Source: G963556115 sp963666605
Lineage (GTDB): Bacteria > Planctomycetota > SZUA-567
Length of the DNA: 64,000 bases
Reading direction: 5' to 3'
NCBI GenBank assembly: GCA_965140405.1
Contig: OZ223208.1
Location: 3,162,001 to 3,226,000 of the forward strand
Below the pieces are notes generated by a model. The model saw only the letters and a program-made list of their open reading frames with translations, searched no databases and was not told the DNA's origin. This document shows, piece by piece, positions 38,370-46,655 of the stretch (positions within the stretch are counted from its first letter, which is position 1; each line of letters begins with the position of its first letter). A program made the position numbers and the translations under genes.

Positions 38370-39092
38370 GATTGCAATAAGAACAAGGACGAATCCCACC
38401 AAAAAGACCCAAGCAGTTAAAAATTCATACGTTAAAGCATAAATCATACCTAAATTTTAAAAAGCAAAGAGAAGCGCATACAGCCACATTAGGCACCCTT
38501 TTGTAACATCCAAACCCCATATCACACCATTTCCACAGGTCACCACACATTAATATACCAATTAATAATATTACTTTATCTCCATTTTCAATTATATACA
38601 ACGAAAATAATGTAAGCTGCGTCGAGCTTAAACTAGAGAAATCGCTTTGCACTTCAAAACACAAAAAGTCGTTATATAGATATTGCTTTTATACAATAAA
38701 ATGCCTAGAATTAGATAGTTGTGTGAAAAGAGCACCCTCTATAGTAAAGCACTTAACTCTATAGTAGGTATGAAATAGTAGGAGAGATTTAAAACTATAA
38801 AGCAGCAATCAAAAGTGTGTGAATTAAATTACTTCTAATAATAAAGTATAAAATCAATGACGTCAGAAGTTCTTTCCGATTGATTTTTTATAACGTTAGA
38901 CATTACATTAATCGTAGAATCGACAGGTAAGAAGGCGAACTAAGAGGATATATTGTCTACTCAATCTTCTAGAAACACCTTTACTCAGGAACTGCTACTT
39001 TGTATTTTTCAGTACTTTGAAATGTTGTAATTCTGACAGTAAATTCTATAATAACTATGATATTCGACGATATGTAGCAAGGGGTCAATAAA
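38370..39092. other. gene-free stretch before the sigma-54 regulator
   Basis: 723 bp with no convincing gene on either strand and no GG-N10-GC sigma-54 promoter that I could find. It presumably carries the promoter of the two-gene operon that follows. Confidence 0.4.
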
Positions 39093-40418
39093 TTGCCAAA
39101 AAAGAGAATCTTGATCGTTGACGATAAAGAAAAACTTTGCCGTTTAATGTCGACCAATTACCAACAGCAGGGATACGAAACAGATTATGCAACCTGTGGA
39201 GACGACGCTATTAACAAATTCAAAGAAGGGGAATTTCATATTGTTCTTCTTGACTTGAAGCTCGGCGCAGACAACGGACTCAATGTACTCAAAGAATTAT
39301 TAGCCATAAATCCCAAAATACCTGTAATTATGATTACTGGATTCGGAACTATATCAACAGCAGTTGAAGCCATGAAAATAGGGGCATTTGATTATGTTCA
39401 AAAGCCTGTTGATTTCCCAGCAATTTGCAAAATAATCAAAAAAGCCCTAAAACAGTCTCCAGAACCTACTGAAGTCGACGACACTCCTATTGTCTCCACA
39501 GAGTTCCACACCAAGAATACTGACTTCAAAAATATTATTGAAAATTTGGATAAATTTTCTCCAACAGATATGCCAATCCTAATTTCTGGTGAAAGCGGAG
39601 TAGGCAAAGAACACTTGGCAGATTATATCCAGCAGCATTCACTACGTAGTAATGAGGAGTACCTGAAGATAAACTGTTCTTCATTTTCTGAGAGCTTACT
39701 AACGAATGAACTTTTCGGCCACGAAAAAGGCTCATATACTGGTGCAGAAAAGACCCACCCGGGTATTTTCGAACAAGCCCACAAAGGCACCCTCTTTCTC
39801 GACGAAATCGGTGATATGCCGCTCTCTGTACAGGTACGAATCCTGCGTACAATACAAAGCAGCGAGATAAGGCGCATTGGAGGAAGGCATATTTTCAATG
39901 TCAATATCAGAATTATTGCTGCCAGCAATAAGAATCTTACCGATTTGATTGAAAAAAAGCTCTTCAGACTGGATCTATATTACCGCCTAAATTCTGTCTC
40001 GGTAACCATTCCGCCTTTGAGAGAAAGAACGGAAGATTTACCACACCTTTGCGATTTCATTCTTCACAAAATAGCTAGAAAAAACCAATGCTCAATCAAG
40101 AAGATCTCCAATGAAGTTACAGCATTATTTCTAAAATACCCCTTCCCTGGTAATATCAGAGAGCTGGAGAATATCCTAAATTATGCTTATACTATGGCAA
40201 ATACCGATACGATTACAGTATCTGATCTACCACCATTTCTACACAATCCACAACAGGAAACAAACACACTGAATTCAGATATATTAAAACTTAATGAAAA
40301 AGATACCATTACCCAAGTCCTACATGATTGCAATTTCAACAAAAAACGAGCCTCACAACTACTTGGCATTTCACGTTCAACGCTGTATAGTAAATTAGAA
40401 AAGTATGGTATAATTTAA
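39093..40418 (+). CDS. sigma-54-dependent response regulator (REC-AAA+-Fis, NtrC type)
   Basis: 441 residues, TTG start at 39093 with AAGGGG upstream (an ATG alternative is missing). Receiver domain residues 4-118 with acidic DD at 10-11, phospho-acceptor Asp54 and Lys104. AAA+ domain about 140-370 with Walker A GESGVGKE (166-173), Walker B LFLDEIG (Asp237, Glu238) and arginine fingers near FRLDLYYRL. The sigma-54 contact loop reads GSYTGA (213-218) instead of GAFTGA. A Fis-type helix-turn-helix (KKRASQLLGISRSTLYSKL) ends the protein. It would activate sigma-54 promoters when phosphorylated, most likely by the ABC-kinase fusion starting 2 nt downstream. Confidence 0.93.
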   Translation: MPKKRILIVDDKEKLCRLMSTNYQQQGYETDYATCGDDAINKFKEGEFHIVLLDLKLGADNGLNVLKELLAINPKIPVIMITGFGTISTAVEAMKIGAFDYVQKPVDFPAICKIIKKALKQSPEPTEVDDTPIVSTEFHTKNTDFKNIIENLDKFSPTDMPILISGESGVGKEHLADYIQQHSLRSNEEYLKINCSSFSESLLTNELFGHEKGSYTGAEKTHPGIFEQAHKGTLFLDEIGDMPLSVQVRILRTIQSSEIRRIGGRHIFNVNIRIIAASNKNLTDLIEKKLFRLDLYYRLNSVSVTIPPLRERTEDLPHLCDFILHKIARKNQCSIKKISNEVTALFLKYPFPGNIRELENILNYAYTMANTDTITVSDLPPFLHNPQQETNTLNSDILKLNEKDTITQVLHDCNFNKKRASQLLGISRSTLYSKLEKYGII

Positions 40419-40420
40419 TC

Positions 40421-42238
40421 ATGCCTGAAAAACCGTTACTAGAGATTAAAAATGTCCACCTAAAGTACGGCAACAATCATGTCTTACGCGGGATTGATTG
40501 TGAGATTAACTCTGGGGAAATATACGCACTAATTGGTGAGCATGGAGCCGGCAAGAGTTCTGTAGGACAAATAATCAGTGGTATAATTCCAGCGTTACAT
40601 GGAGAGATTTACTTTCACGGTAAACGCATGAATCCTTTTACCTTCGAAAAAGCTATCGCAAATAACATACTATGTGTAACTCAGAATAATTTTGGCTTTG
40701 GCAATCTAACTGTTGCTGAGAACATTTTCATGAAGTCAAAAACGAAGAGAAGGAGGATCTTCAACGCCTCGATTCAGAGTAAGATGACGCTTGAGTATTT
40801 CTACAAGCTTGGCATAAAACTCGATCCAGATACCGTAATGAATGACTTAAATTTATCAGACAAAGTATTTGTCAATATTTTAAAACAAATTCATGAGAAA
40901 CCGGAACTATTGATCTTAGACGAAAGTTTGGAAAAACTATCCTCAGATAACTTGGAAGTTATTATACCATTACTCTTTGAACTTATAAATAGCGGTTCTT
41001 CTATTTTACTGATCACCCATCGCATAGATGACGTTTTCAAATGGGCAAAAAATTTGATCATTCTACGAGAAGGAAAAATTGTATTTAAAGGCACTCTTGA
41101 AAATATTGATAAGATAAGCCTGATACGTCTTGCCTACATGCAATTGACCAAGGAAGATCTTATTGGTTATAGTGATGAGAATTTCTCAGATTTCTTGAAA
41201 TATAACGAAGCTATTTTGACTAGGCTCCCCTTACACCTCTTTATTGTAGATAGCAAATTTCACGTACGCTTGATGAACAATAAAGCAAAGAGTCTATTGA
41301 GACCATCATCAAGGCTCACTGGTGACTGGAGTATAAATGAAGTTTTTGCAGACCAACCAGATTTCCTAAAACTAATTACTCGTGAATTGAACGAGCAAAA
41401 AGAGACCACAACTGATAATTTTAATTATAACATATCCGGAAAAACTATCAACTTTAACATAAAGATTGTACCTATTTTTGAGCTCAACAGATATATCGGT
41501 AGTATTATCACACTTGAAGACATTACCAAGCAGGAGCAATTGCGCTCCCAAATCATTCTATCTGAAAACCTATCTGCGGTAGGAATGTTAGCAGCAGGTG
41601 TGGCTCACGAAATAAATAACCCCTTAGAAATAATAAATTATAGTCTGCAAGATCTCAAGTACAGAGATACGAATAACAGCTTCACTCAAGAATTAGAGAG
41701 TCTGGAAGAAGAGATGAAGACAATAGCCAGTATCGTAAAGAACCTTGTAGTCTTTTCCGACAACAACACCAAGACTTCAAATAAATTCTGTATATATGAA
41801 TTAATCAAAGATATTGTTAGATTGATAAAATTCAAAGCCAAAGAGAACAAGATCAATATCTCATTAACTTTTTTAGAAGGCAATATTTTCGTATTGGCTA
41901 ACAGGACAGAAATTCGCCAGGCCTTGCTAAATATAATCAAGAACAGTATTGAAGCTATGGTAAATGGTGGTGACATTACAATAGACCTCAAAACAACCTC
42001 AAACAATTTTGTAGAAGTAATATTCTCAGATGAAGGAGGAGGCATATGCTTAGACAATCCAAATGACATCTTCCTCCCATTTTATTCTACAAAGAATGAT
42101 GACTCGAAGAACACCGGCCTAGGGTTACCTATCTCATACAACCTGGTCAAAAAGAACTCTGGAGAATTGACATTTAAAAATCACTCCCCAATAGGTTGCG
42201 AGTTTAAAATGACTCTACCCTTATTTTTAGAACCTTAA
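40421..42238 (+). CDS. ABC ATPase domain fused to PAS histidine kinase
   Basis: 605 residues in one uninterrupted frame. Residues 1-235 are a complete ABC domain like the first domain of sugar (CUT2) ATPases: Walker A GEHGAGKSS (39-47), Q-loop Gln88, a degenerate signature LSDKV (145-149), Walker B LLILDES (Asp167, Glu168) and H-loop His200. A linker leads to a PAS domain (about 265-370), then HisKA with H-box AAGVAHEINNP (His396) and a HATPase with Asn508, G1 DEGGG (537-541) and G2 GLGLP (566-570). No membrane segment, so it is cytoplasmic. It starts 2 nt after the response regulator, its likely partner. The ABC part may sense nucleotide state or dock to a sugar permease; that is inference. 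Confidence 0.93.
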   Translation: MPEKPLLEIKNVHLKYGNNHVLRGIDCEINSGEIYALIGEHGAGKSSVGQIISGIIPALHGEIYFHGKRMNPFTFEKAIANNILCVTQNNFGFGNLTVAENIFMKSKTKRRRIFNASIQSKMTLEYFYKLGIKLDPDTVMNDLNLSDKVFVNILKQIHEKPELLILDESLEKLSSDNLEVIIPLLFELINSGSSILLITHRIDDVFKWAKNLIILREGKIVFKGTLENIDKISLIRLAYMQLTKEDLIGYSDENFSDFLKYNEAILTRLPLHLFIVDSKFHVRLMNNKAKSLLRPSSRLTGDWSINEVFADQPDFLKLITRELNEQKETTTDNFNYNISGKTINFNIKIVPIFELNRYIGSIITLEDITKQEQLRSQIILSENLSAVGMLAAGVAHEINNPLEIINYSLQDLKYRDTNNSFTQELESLEEEMKTIASIVKNLVVFSDNNTKTSNKFCIYELIKDIVRLIKFKAKENKINISLTFLEGNIFVLANRTEIRQALLNIIKNSIEAMVNGGDITIDLKTTSNNFVEVIFSDEGGGICLDNPNDIFLPFYSTKNDDSKNTGLGLPISYNLVKKNSGELTFKNHSPIGCEFKMTLPLFLEP

Positions 42239-42256
42239 ATTTTCCCTACAAAATAA

Positions 42257-42418
42257 ATAAAGAAACAGATCACCAATAAAGCAATAAACTATCTAATATC
42301 AAAAGGCCATAGAAAGATCGGTTTATTGATAATAACGATACAAGTCAATAACAGAGCAACCACTAACCTGCTATACTGTCTTGTAACACCATATCAAGAC
42401 AACTGTATCCAAATATAG
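42257..42418 (+). pseudogene. remnant of a LacI-family regulator
   Basis: A 54-codon open stretch with no start. It contains AINYLISKGHRKIGLL, which matches the conserved helix-strand of LacI-family effector domains (A-x-x-x-L-x-x-x-G-H-R-x-I). The flanks do not continue the homology clearly, and the fragment overlaps the end of the convergent pssA-like gene. Probably a leftover of a deleted sugar regulator. Confidence 0.45.
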
Positions 42419-43041
42419 ATAAATGTCAAACTAATGGTATAAAGCCCAAGAACGTATAAAAACTTTTTAGGGAACTTCGGTGTTCGTATTGGAGCAATAT
42501 TTAATATAGCTAGTCCTACCACTACTACGTAGAGGATTATAGAGAAGGTTTGATTCTCAAAAATACCATGAAAGAGAAATACCAAGGAAAGAATCACCGC
42601 ATTATTATCAATTGCCAGACCCATATAAGTTTTAGTATCGATTAAACCAAAGACGTTGAAGTAACTCAACCGTAAAGCACCGGCTGCAAGAATACAAAAT
42701 GCTCCTGGCAAGTAGTATGGACTGAACTCGCCATAACTTAGTAGAAAGACTGCAGGGAATGCTCCAAAGCTAACAATATCTATCAACGAATCAAGCTGCC
42801 CCCCGAAGGCCTTATGATTACTTGTTCGCCCAGAGATCCTCCTCGCAAGCAGTCCATCACCCCAATCAAATAAGACAGCCCAAAGCACAGCAACTATCGC
42901 AATAGAAAAATTACCAAGTGTTGCGAAATATATAGCTAGCACTGCACAAAGCAAACCAGCAAGAGAACAAGCATTTGGCATATCCCATAAAAAAGAAACT
43001 ATTGAAGGTTGTCGCTCTTGTTCTGAATTTATTTTTTTCAT
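42394..43041 (-). CDS. pssA: CDP-alcohol phosphatidyltransferase, PssA-like
   Basis: 215 residues with about six to eight membrane helices. The family motif D-x2-D-G-x2-A-R-x8-G-x3-D-x3-D is visible as DWGDGLLARR followed by GGQLDSLIDIVSFG. The GALRLSYFNVFGL segment after the motif is typical of phosphatidylserine synthase, which joins CDP-diacylglycerol and serine. The next minus-strand gene upstream is a nucleotidyltransferase, so a different alcohol headgroup remains possible. Confidence 0.85.
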   Translation of the reverse strand: MKKINSEQERQPSIVSFLWDMPNACSLAGLLCAVLAIYFATLGNFSIAIVAVLWAVLFDWGDGLLARRISGRTSNHKAFGGQLDSLIDIVSFGAFPAVFLLSYGEFSPYYLPGAFCILAAGALRLSYFNVFGLIDTKTYMGLAIDNNAVILSLVFLFHGIFENQTFSIILYVVVVGLAILNIAPIRTPKFPKKFLYVLGLYTISLTFIYIWIQLS

Positions 43042-43290
43042 TAATACATCTCACTTATATTTAGGTATACTACAAAAATCAACCTTGTCGTTAATTAGAA
43101 ATCACCTTATTCAGTACATCTAAGAATCACATCATGCATGCCCTCTCTAACCAAGCTTTACCATATCAGAGAGTTGAATTTGTATTATATCATAAATTAA
43201 GCATAGATTAATTTGTTATAGAGTAACATTACTAAATTATTACCCTTAGCACAAATTATAAGTTATGGACTACTGAAGTGCCTGTTAGCA

Positions 43291-44172
43291 TTAAAGAGCA
43301 AGAGCCAAAGAACCTGTCTCCACAGCAGCATCTATTGAAAATAATTTCTCAGCTTCCACCAAGTCTTCAATCGTATCTATTTCATACCATGACTCACTAT
43401 CAAAAGATACGGTCTCAAAATTCAGGCTACCTTCAGCCGTCATCTCGGCAAATACAGTCTCGTAATAGTCATTGACTCTACCCTCACAAATACGCTGCTC
43501 TAATTTGACTTTTATTCCATGCCACGATTGCTGGGAGATACTATAGATATTAACTGTTTTATGCTTGCTTTCACCTAACGTATCTGTTCTTTTTGAAAAG
43601 AACTCTTTAACACAACTAGCTCTATCAATTGTAACGCATCCACCATCCATCCATGGTTGCATTTTCGCGACAGCAATTCTGTCAGGAATCAACATTGATT
43701 CTAGAAGAGAGTTTTCAAAAACAACATCACTTTCAACCAGCATAAATGATTCTTTTATAATCTCACGTGCCATCCAGAGTGAGTAGATATTGTTTGTTTC
43801 ATTGTAGCGCGGGCTGAAGACATATTCGATAGCAATGCCTTCGAATTGAGTTCCTAAATAATCTTTAATACAGTTTTGAAGGTGTCCTGTAATCACTACT
43901 AGCCGTTTGAAGCCATGCTGGTTCAAACCAGAGAGCAATCTTTCTAATATTGATATGCCGTTTACTAGTGTCAGGCATTTAGGCGCATTTTGCGTCAAGG
44001 GGTAAAGGCGGCTTCCTGTTCCAGCTGCAAGAAGTAATGCTGTAGTCACAGATTCTTTGTGCTTGGAGCCATGCTTCATACGTTTATACTTTCTGTAAAT
44101 ATTTTTAAGCTCAGACTTAATCCCTAAGCGCACCCCGAATGAGCACTTATCTACCCCAACAATCATAGCCAT
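43291..44172 (-). CDS. nucleotidyltransferase (LicC/IPCT-like, cytidylyl- or nucleotidyl-sugar type)
   Basis: 293 residues. After about 40 residues of basic N-terminal extension comes the NTP-binding loop LLLAAGTGSRLYPLT and PKCLT with the conserved Lys. ETNNIYSLWMAREI followed by MLVESDVVF (metal-binding Asp) is characteristic of phosphocholine and inositol-phosphate cytidylyltransferases. These activate a phosphorylated small alcohol with CTP for attachment to lipids or polysaccharides. The PssA-like gene 249 nt downstream could use the CDP-alcohol. The ribosome binding site is poor, and an ATG two codons later is equally possible. Confidence 0.78.
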   Translation of the reverse strand: MAMIVGVDKCSFGVRLGIKSELKNIYRKYKRMKHGSKHKESVTTALLLAAGTGSRLYPLTQNAPKCLTLVNGISILERLLSGLNQHGFKRLVVITGHLQNCIKDYLGTQFEGIAIEYVFSPRYNETNNIYSLWMAREIIKESFMLVESDVVFENSLLESMLIPDRIAVAKMQPWMDGGCVTIDRASCVKEFFSKRTDTLGESKHKTVNIYSISQQSWHGIKVKLEQRICEGRVNDYYETVFAEMTAEGSLNFETVSFDSESWYEIDTIEDLVEAEKLFSIDAAVETGSLALAL

Positions 44173-44643
44173 AAATCCCGAAAAGTCAACTACTTACAAT
44201 TCCACACCAATTATACACCAATAACAATATAAATAATATTAGTATATACTAAATAATTAATAAGAGTCAAAAACAGCCTCATATACATACATGTACCAAT
44301 ACAACTTGATTGAGCCCCCACAAATAAGTCCTCAAATTTATGATAACTTTTTAACAGTTAACCAACAATTAGGGTAGAGCTATTTTTTTGATTTATTATA
44401 ACTTTCTATCTCAATAAATATTGTATGACTTTTCAATTTACACAGCATACCATACATAAAAGAATAGAGATACTAATATTTATAATATAAAGGCGACCAA
44501 CATCTGACTATAAATTTATAGATATGAAGCATAATATAATATTTATCTCAAACGTCACCGACTTTTAGCTGAACTTCACGTTATAAACTGACAAAACCAA
44601 CACTGCCCAAGACAGTGTTGGTTTTGATAATAGAATTAAGTGC
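44173..44643. other. gene-free stretch with a terminator
   Basis: AT-rich, no gene seen. Apart from the hairpin at 44593-44625, nothing recognisable. Confidence 0.45.
44593..44625 (-). terminator. strong hairpin terminator after the GH31 remnant
   Basis: AAAACCAACACTG and CAGTGTTGGTTTT form a 13-bp stem with loop CCCAAGA, ending in T4 on the minus strand 18 nt past the stop of the GH31 fragment. It outlived most of the gene it served. Confidence 0.82.
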
Positions 44644-44835
44644 TTACTTGGCAAAAAGAGACCTCATATTATAGGTTTTAGAATCACCTTCATAATGCAT
44701 AAATAGTGGTCGTTGTATAGGAAGCCCTTCTTCAACTACTTCATTTATGCAGTACGCGCGGCACTCTTTAAACCTTTTGAAGAGACTCGTCATTCTCACA
44801 AAATGCTCGAGTGTCTCATCATCATAATATAAAGA
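44644..44835 (-). pseudogene. C-terminal remnant of a glycoside hydrolase family 31 gene
   Basis: 63 codons ending in TAA at 44644, bounded upstream by an in-frame TGA (44836-44838). The translation includes VRMTSLFKRFKECRAYCINE and EEGLPIQRPLFMHYEGD, matching the GH31 region where a helix (LxPYxxxxxxEAxxxG) leads into the G-x-P-x-x-R-P-L-F strand after the catalytic barrel. The catalytic residues and everything before are gone. It lies directly behind the intact cupin-like gene and before an intact terminator, as a last operon gene that has been deleted. Confidence 0.7.
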
Positions 44836-44848
44836 TCAAAATTTAATT

Positions 44849-45535
44849 CTATATAGTCATTACTTCGATATTCTCACCAACAATACCAACATACGCCTTA
44901 TCATCTACAAGGCTTGTCGCATCAGGATGAACAATCAGCCATTTATTGGTCATAAAGAGTAATTCATCCTCACTGCTCTTGATACCATACTCTTCATCAA
45001 GAGTATAGTTTGTACCTTTAGCAAGCATGATCACACTTTTAAAACCACTACTATCTACCTTACACGGAGCAAAATGTAAGGTCGTTGCATAGACCTCCAC
45101 AGCGCATCCCTGAGGTAGGTAGAACGCCTCAATATTTTCTGAGTAGTACTTATTCTCTTTTATATCCCATATATGCCCTAGCAATAAAACAATATCAGTC
45201 ACAGCATATATAACCTCACTACACTTATGATACTCTAGACCATTTAGCATACTGTTATTTCCATTACAATATCCTATCTGAACAGGTAGTTCACCATAAA
45301 CATGATTACTTACCTGTGAACATACAGGAACACCTTCCAACTCAGGAACTGATGCGACATATATATCCCCTGTTTCAGGAAACTCACTTGAATCCATCAT
45401 ATATGAATCAAACTGCTCAAAGGAAAACCCAGCGACAATACGTCCATACTTACTGAATCTTGCACTATCCACAGCACTAATCTCTAATGACGTGTTAGCA
45501 GCCTTCAATTTATCTAAAGTATCCATATTAATCAA
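44849..45535 (-). CDS. cupin-like protein of sugar clusters (possibly DUF4867)
   Basis: 228 residues, intact. N-terminal LEISAVDSARFSKYGRIVAGF and the central HKCSEVIYAVTDIVLLLGHI then AFYLPQGCAVEVYATTLHFAPC pattern (a glutamate- and histidine-bearing beta-barrel) resemble the DUF4867 family, found near sugar isomerase genes. Biochemical role unknown to me. The start is either a TTG at 45535, four bases behind AGGAG, or the ATG at 45526 with wide spacing. It is the only intact gene among degraded sugar genes: an isomerase pseudogene upstream and a GH31 fragment downstream. Confidence 0.6.
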   Translation of the reverse strand: MINMDTLDKLKAANTSLEISAVDSARFSKYGRIVAGFSFEQFDSYMMDSSEFPETGDIYVASVPELEGVPVCSQVSNHVYGELPVQIGYCNGNNSMLNGLEYHKCSEVIYAVTDIVLLLGHIWDIKENKYYSENIEAFYLPQGCAVEVYATTLHFAPCKVDSSGFKSVIMLAKGTNYTLDEEYGIKSSEDELLFMTNKWLIVHPDATSLVDDKAYVGIVGENIEVMTI

Positions 45536-45542
45536 TCAACTC

Positions 45543-46189
45543 CTATCCATTTAACTTAGTAACAATCTCAAATGGCCTCACATAATCACCATAGACTAGC
45601 GATGCATGATGAACCATACCAGTATTTACAATCTTATCAAACTCATTTTTCAAAGACAGGGATGTACCGCGTAACTCCTTCTCCATCGGTACAGCTGTTC
45701 CCTTCTGGGCAAACACACGTAGGTTGATTCCTGCGGAATCAATACGGAATTCTATATACATTGATATCATATACACCTAGATTGAAAAGCCATCAACTCT
45801 ATAGCCAGCTATACCTACATGTGATTTTTATAACAAGCCAAAACTCTTACAGTGTCAACCCAGTCTTCATCAATGTTATAACCGATCACAGTCTGCTAAC
45901 TCTTGAATCCAGACTCGAAAAGATTGGAGTCATTAAGCTTTACACCACATACAGAGTTCAACTCAATCTTATCATAATTATATGAAAGTTCATTTAAACC
46001 CCAAAGAAAAATTAGCTTACCGAGAACTTTATTAATTCCCAAGACAAAATATCCAAGATAGAGTGTTCTGCTAATACACACTAAAACATCGATGTCATCA
46101 TTTATCATCAACTCTCTAAGTTTACTCGAGTAGATTTTTTGCTCTGCAACATAATCCGATGTCTTTCGTCCTAGACAACCGACACCCAA
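45543..46189 (-). pseudogene. L-fucose/arabinose isomerase-like pseudogene with internal deletion
   Basis: The N-terminal part (46189-45899) reads RELMINDDIDVLVCISRTLY, KLIFLWGLNEL and NSVCGVKLNDSNLFESGFKS, the start of FucI-like isomerases. After a TAG the same frame gives TVIGYNIDEDWVDTVRVL; another stop and a frameshift follow, then VGIAGYRVDGFSI, the family's G-x-x-G-Y-R-x-x-G-F segment. After one more stop comes a C-terminal piece with ELRGTS and MVHHASLVYGDY, the R-G-T and H-H motifs of the last domain. Some 200 middle residues, including most metal ligands, are missing. At least three stops, one frameshift and one deletion make it clearly dead. Confidence 0.72.
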
Positions 46190-46655
46190 CCTCGCCTTAT
46201 ACTTATTTACTCATTATTATATAATATTATAATTACAATTATCGAATCCACATAAAAGGCTCAAATTAAACCGAACAATCCCTACGACTTTGCGCTATCA
46301 AAGACTTTGAATATATAAATTCCATCTACTGCCATATCATTATAAGTGATAAGAATATTCCCTCTCCAACATATGCAGATCATTACTACTATGGTATAAT
46401 CAAAAACAACTGTGAATACCCTGTCAATCCTGCCATGCAGACCATAACAAATTAACTAGTTACACGCTACAGAATGTAAAGAATAAATCACTCCACATGT
46501 AAAAAATAACGCTCCTTTATATATTCTATAAAGGAGCGCTTTTATCCCTAGATTATCGGTAGGCACTTGCTATAGGAGCCGTTTTAGATACCATTGACGA
46601 ACTATTAACAAAAAATTGACATTTTAATAACTTTAACACATGGAAGTAGGTTGTA
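46190..46655. other. stretch holding a gene remnant and a terminator before sulP
   Basis: AT-rich. A forward open frame without start (46270-46455, 61 codons, including TYADHYYYGIIKNN and NPAMQTITN) ends 55 nt before a terminator and may be the tail of a lost gene of unknown family. The sulP promoter is probably between 46539 and 46655; a TTGACA occurs near 46617 but without a good -10. Confidence 0.4.
46510..46538 (+). terminator. hairpin terminator upstream of the SulP gene
   Basis: CGCTCCTTTATA and TATAAAGGAGCG (12 bp, 5-nt loop) followed by CTTTT. No intact forward gene precedes it; it probably served the remnant at 46270-46455. Confidence 0.75.

Noticed and set aside
38425..38664. 79-codon minus-strand ORF before the sigma-54 regulator
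   Set aside because: Cysteine-rich random composition, no ribosome binding site, no recognisable motif.
45896..46189. 97-codon ORF as an independent gene
   Set aside because: Starts at TTG without a site and shows the N-terminal part of an isomerase fold; better explained as part of the pseudogene.
46510..46538. Second attenuator, for sulP
   Set aside because: The hairpin is 117 nt before the ORF with no promoter or leader ORF linked to it; more likely the terminator of the lost gene upstream.
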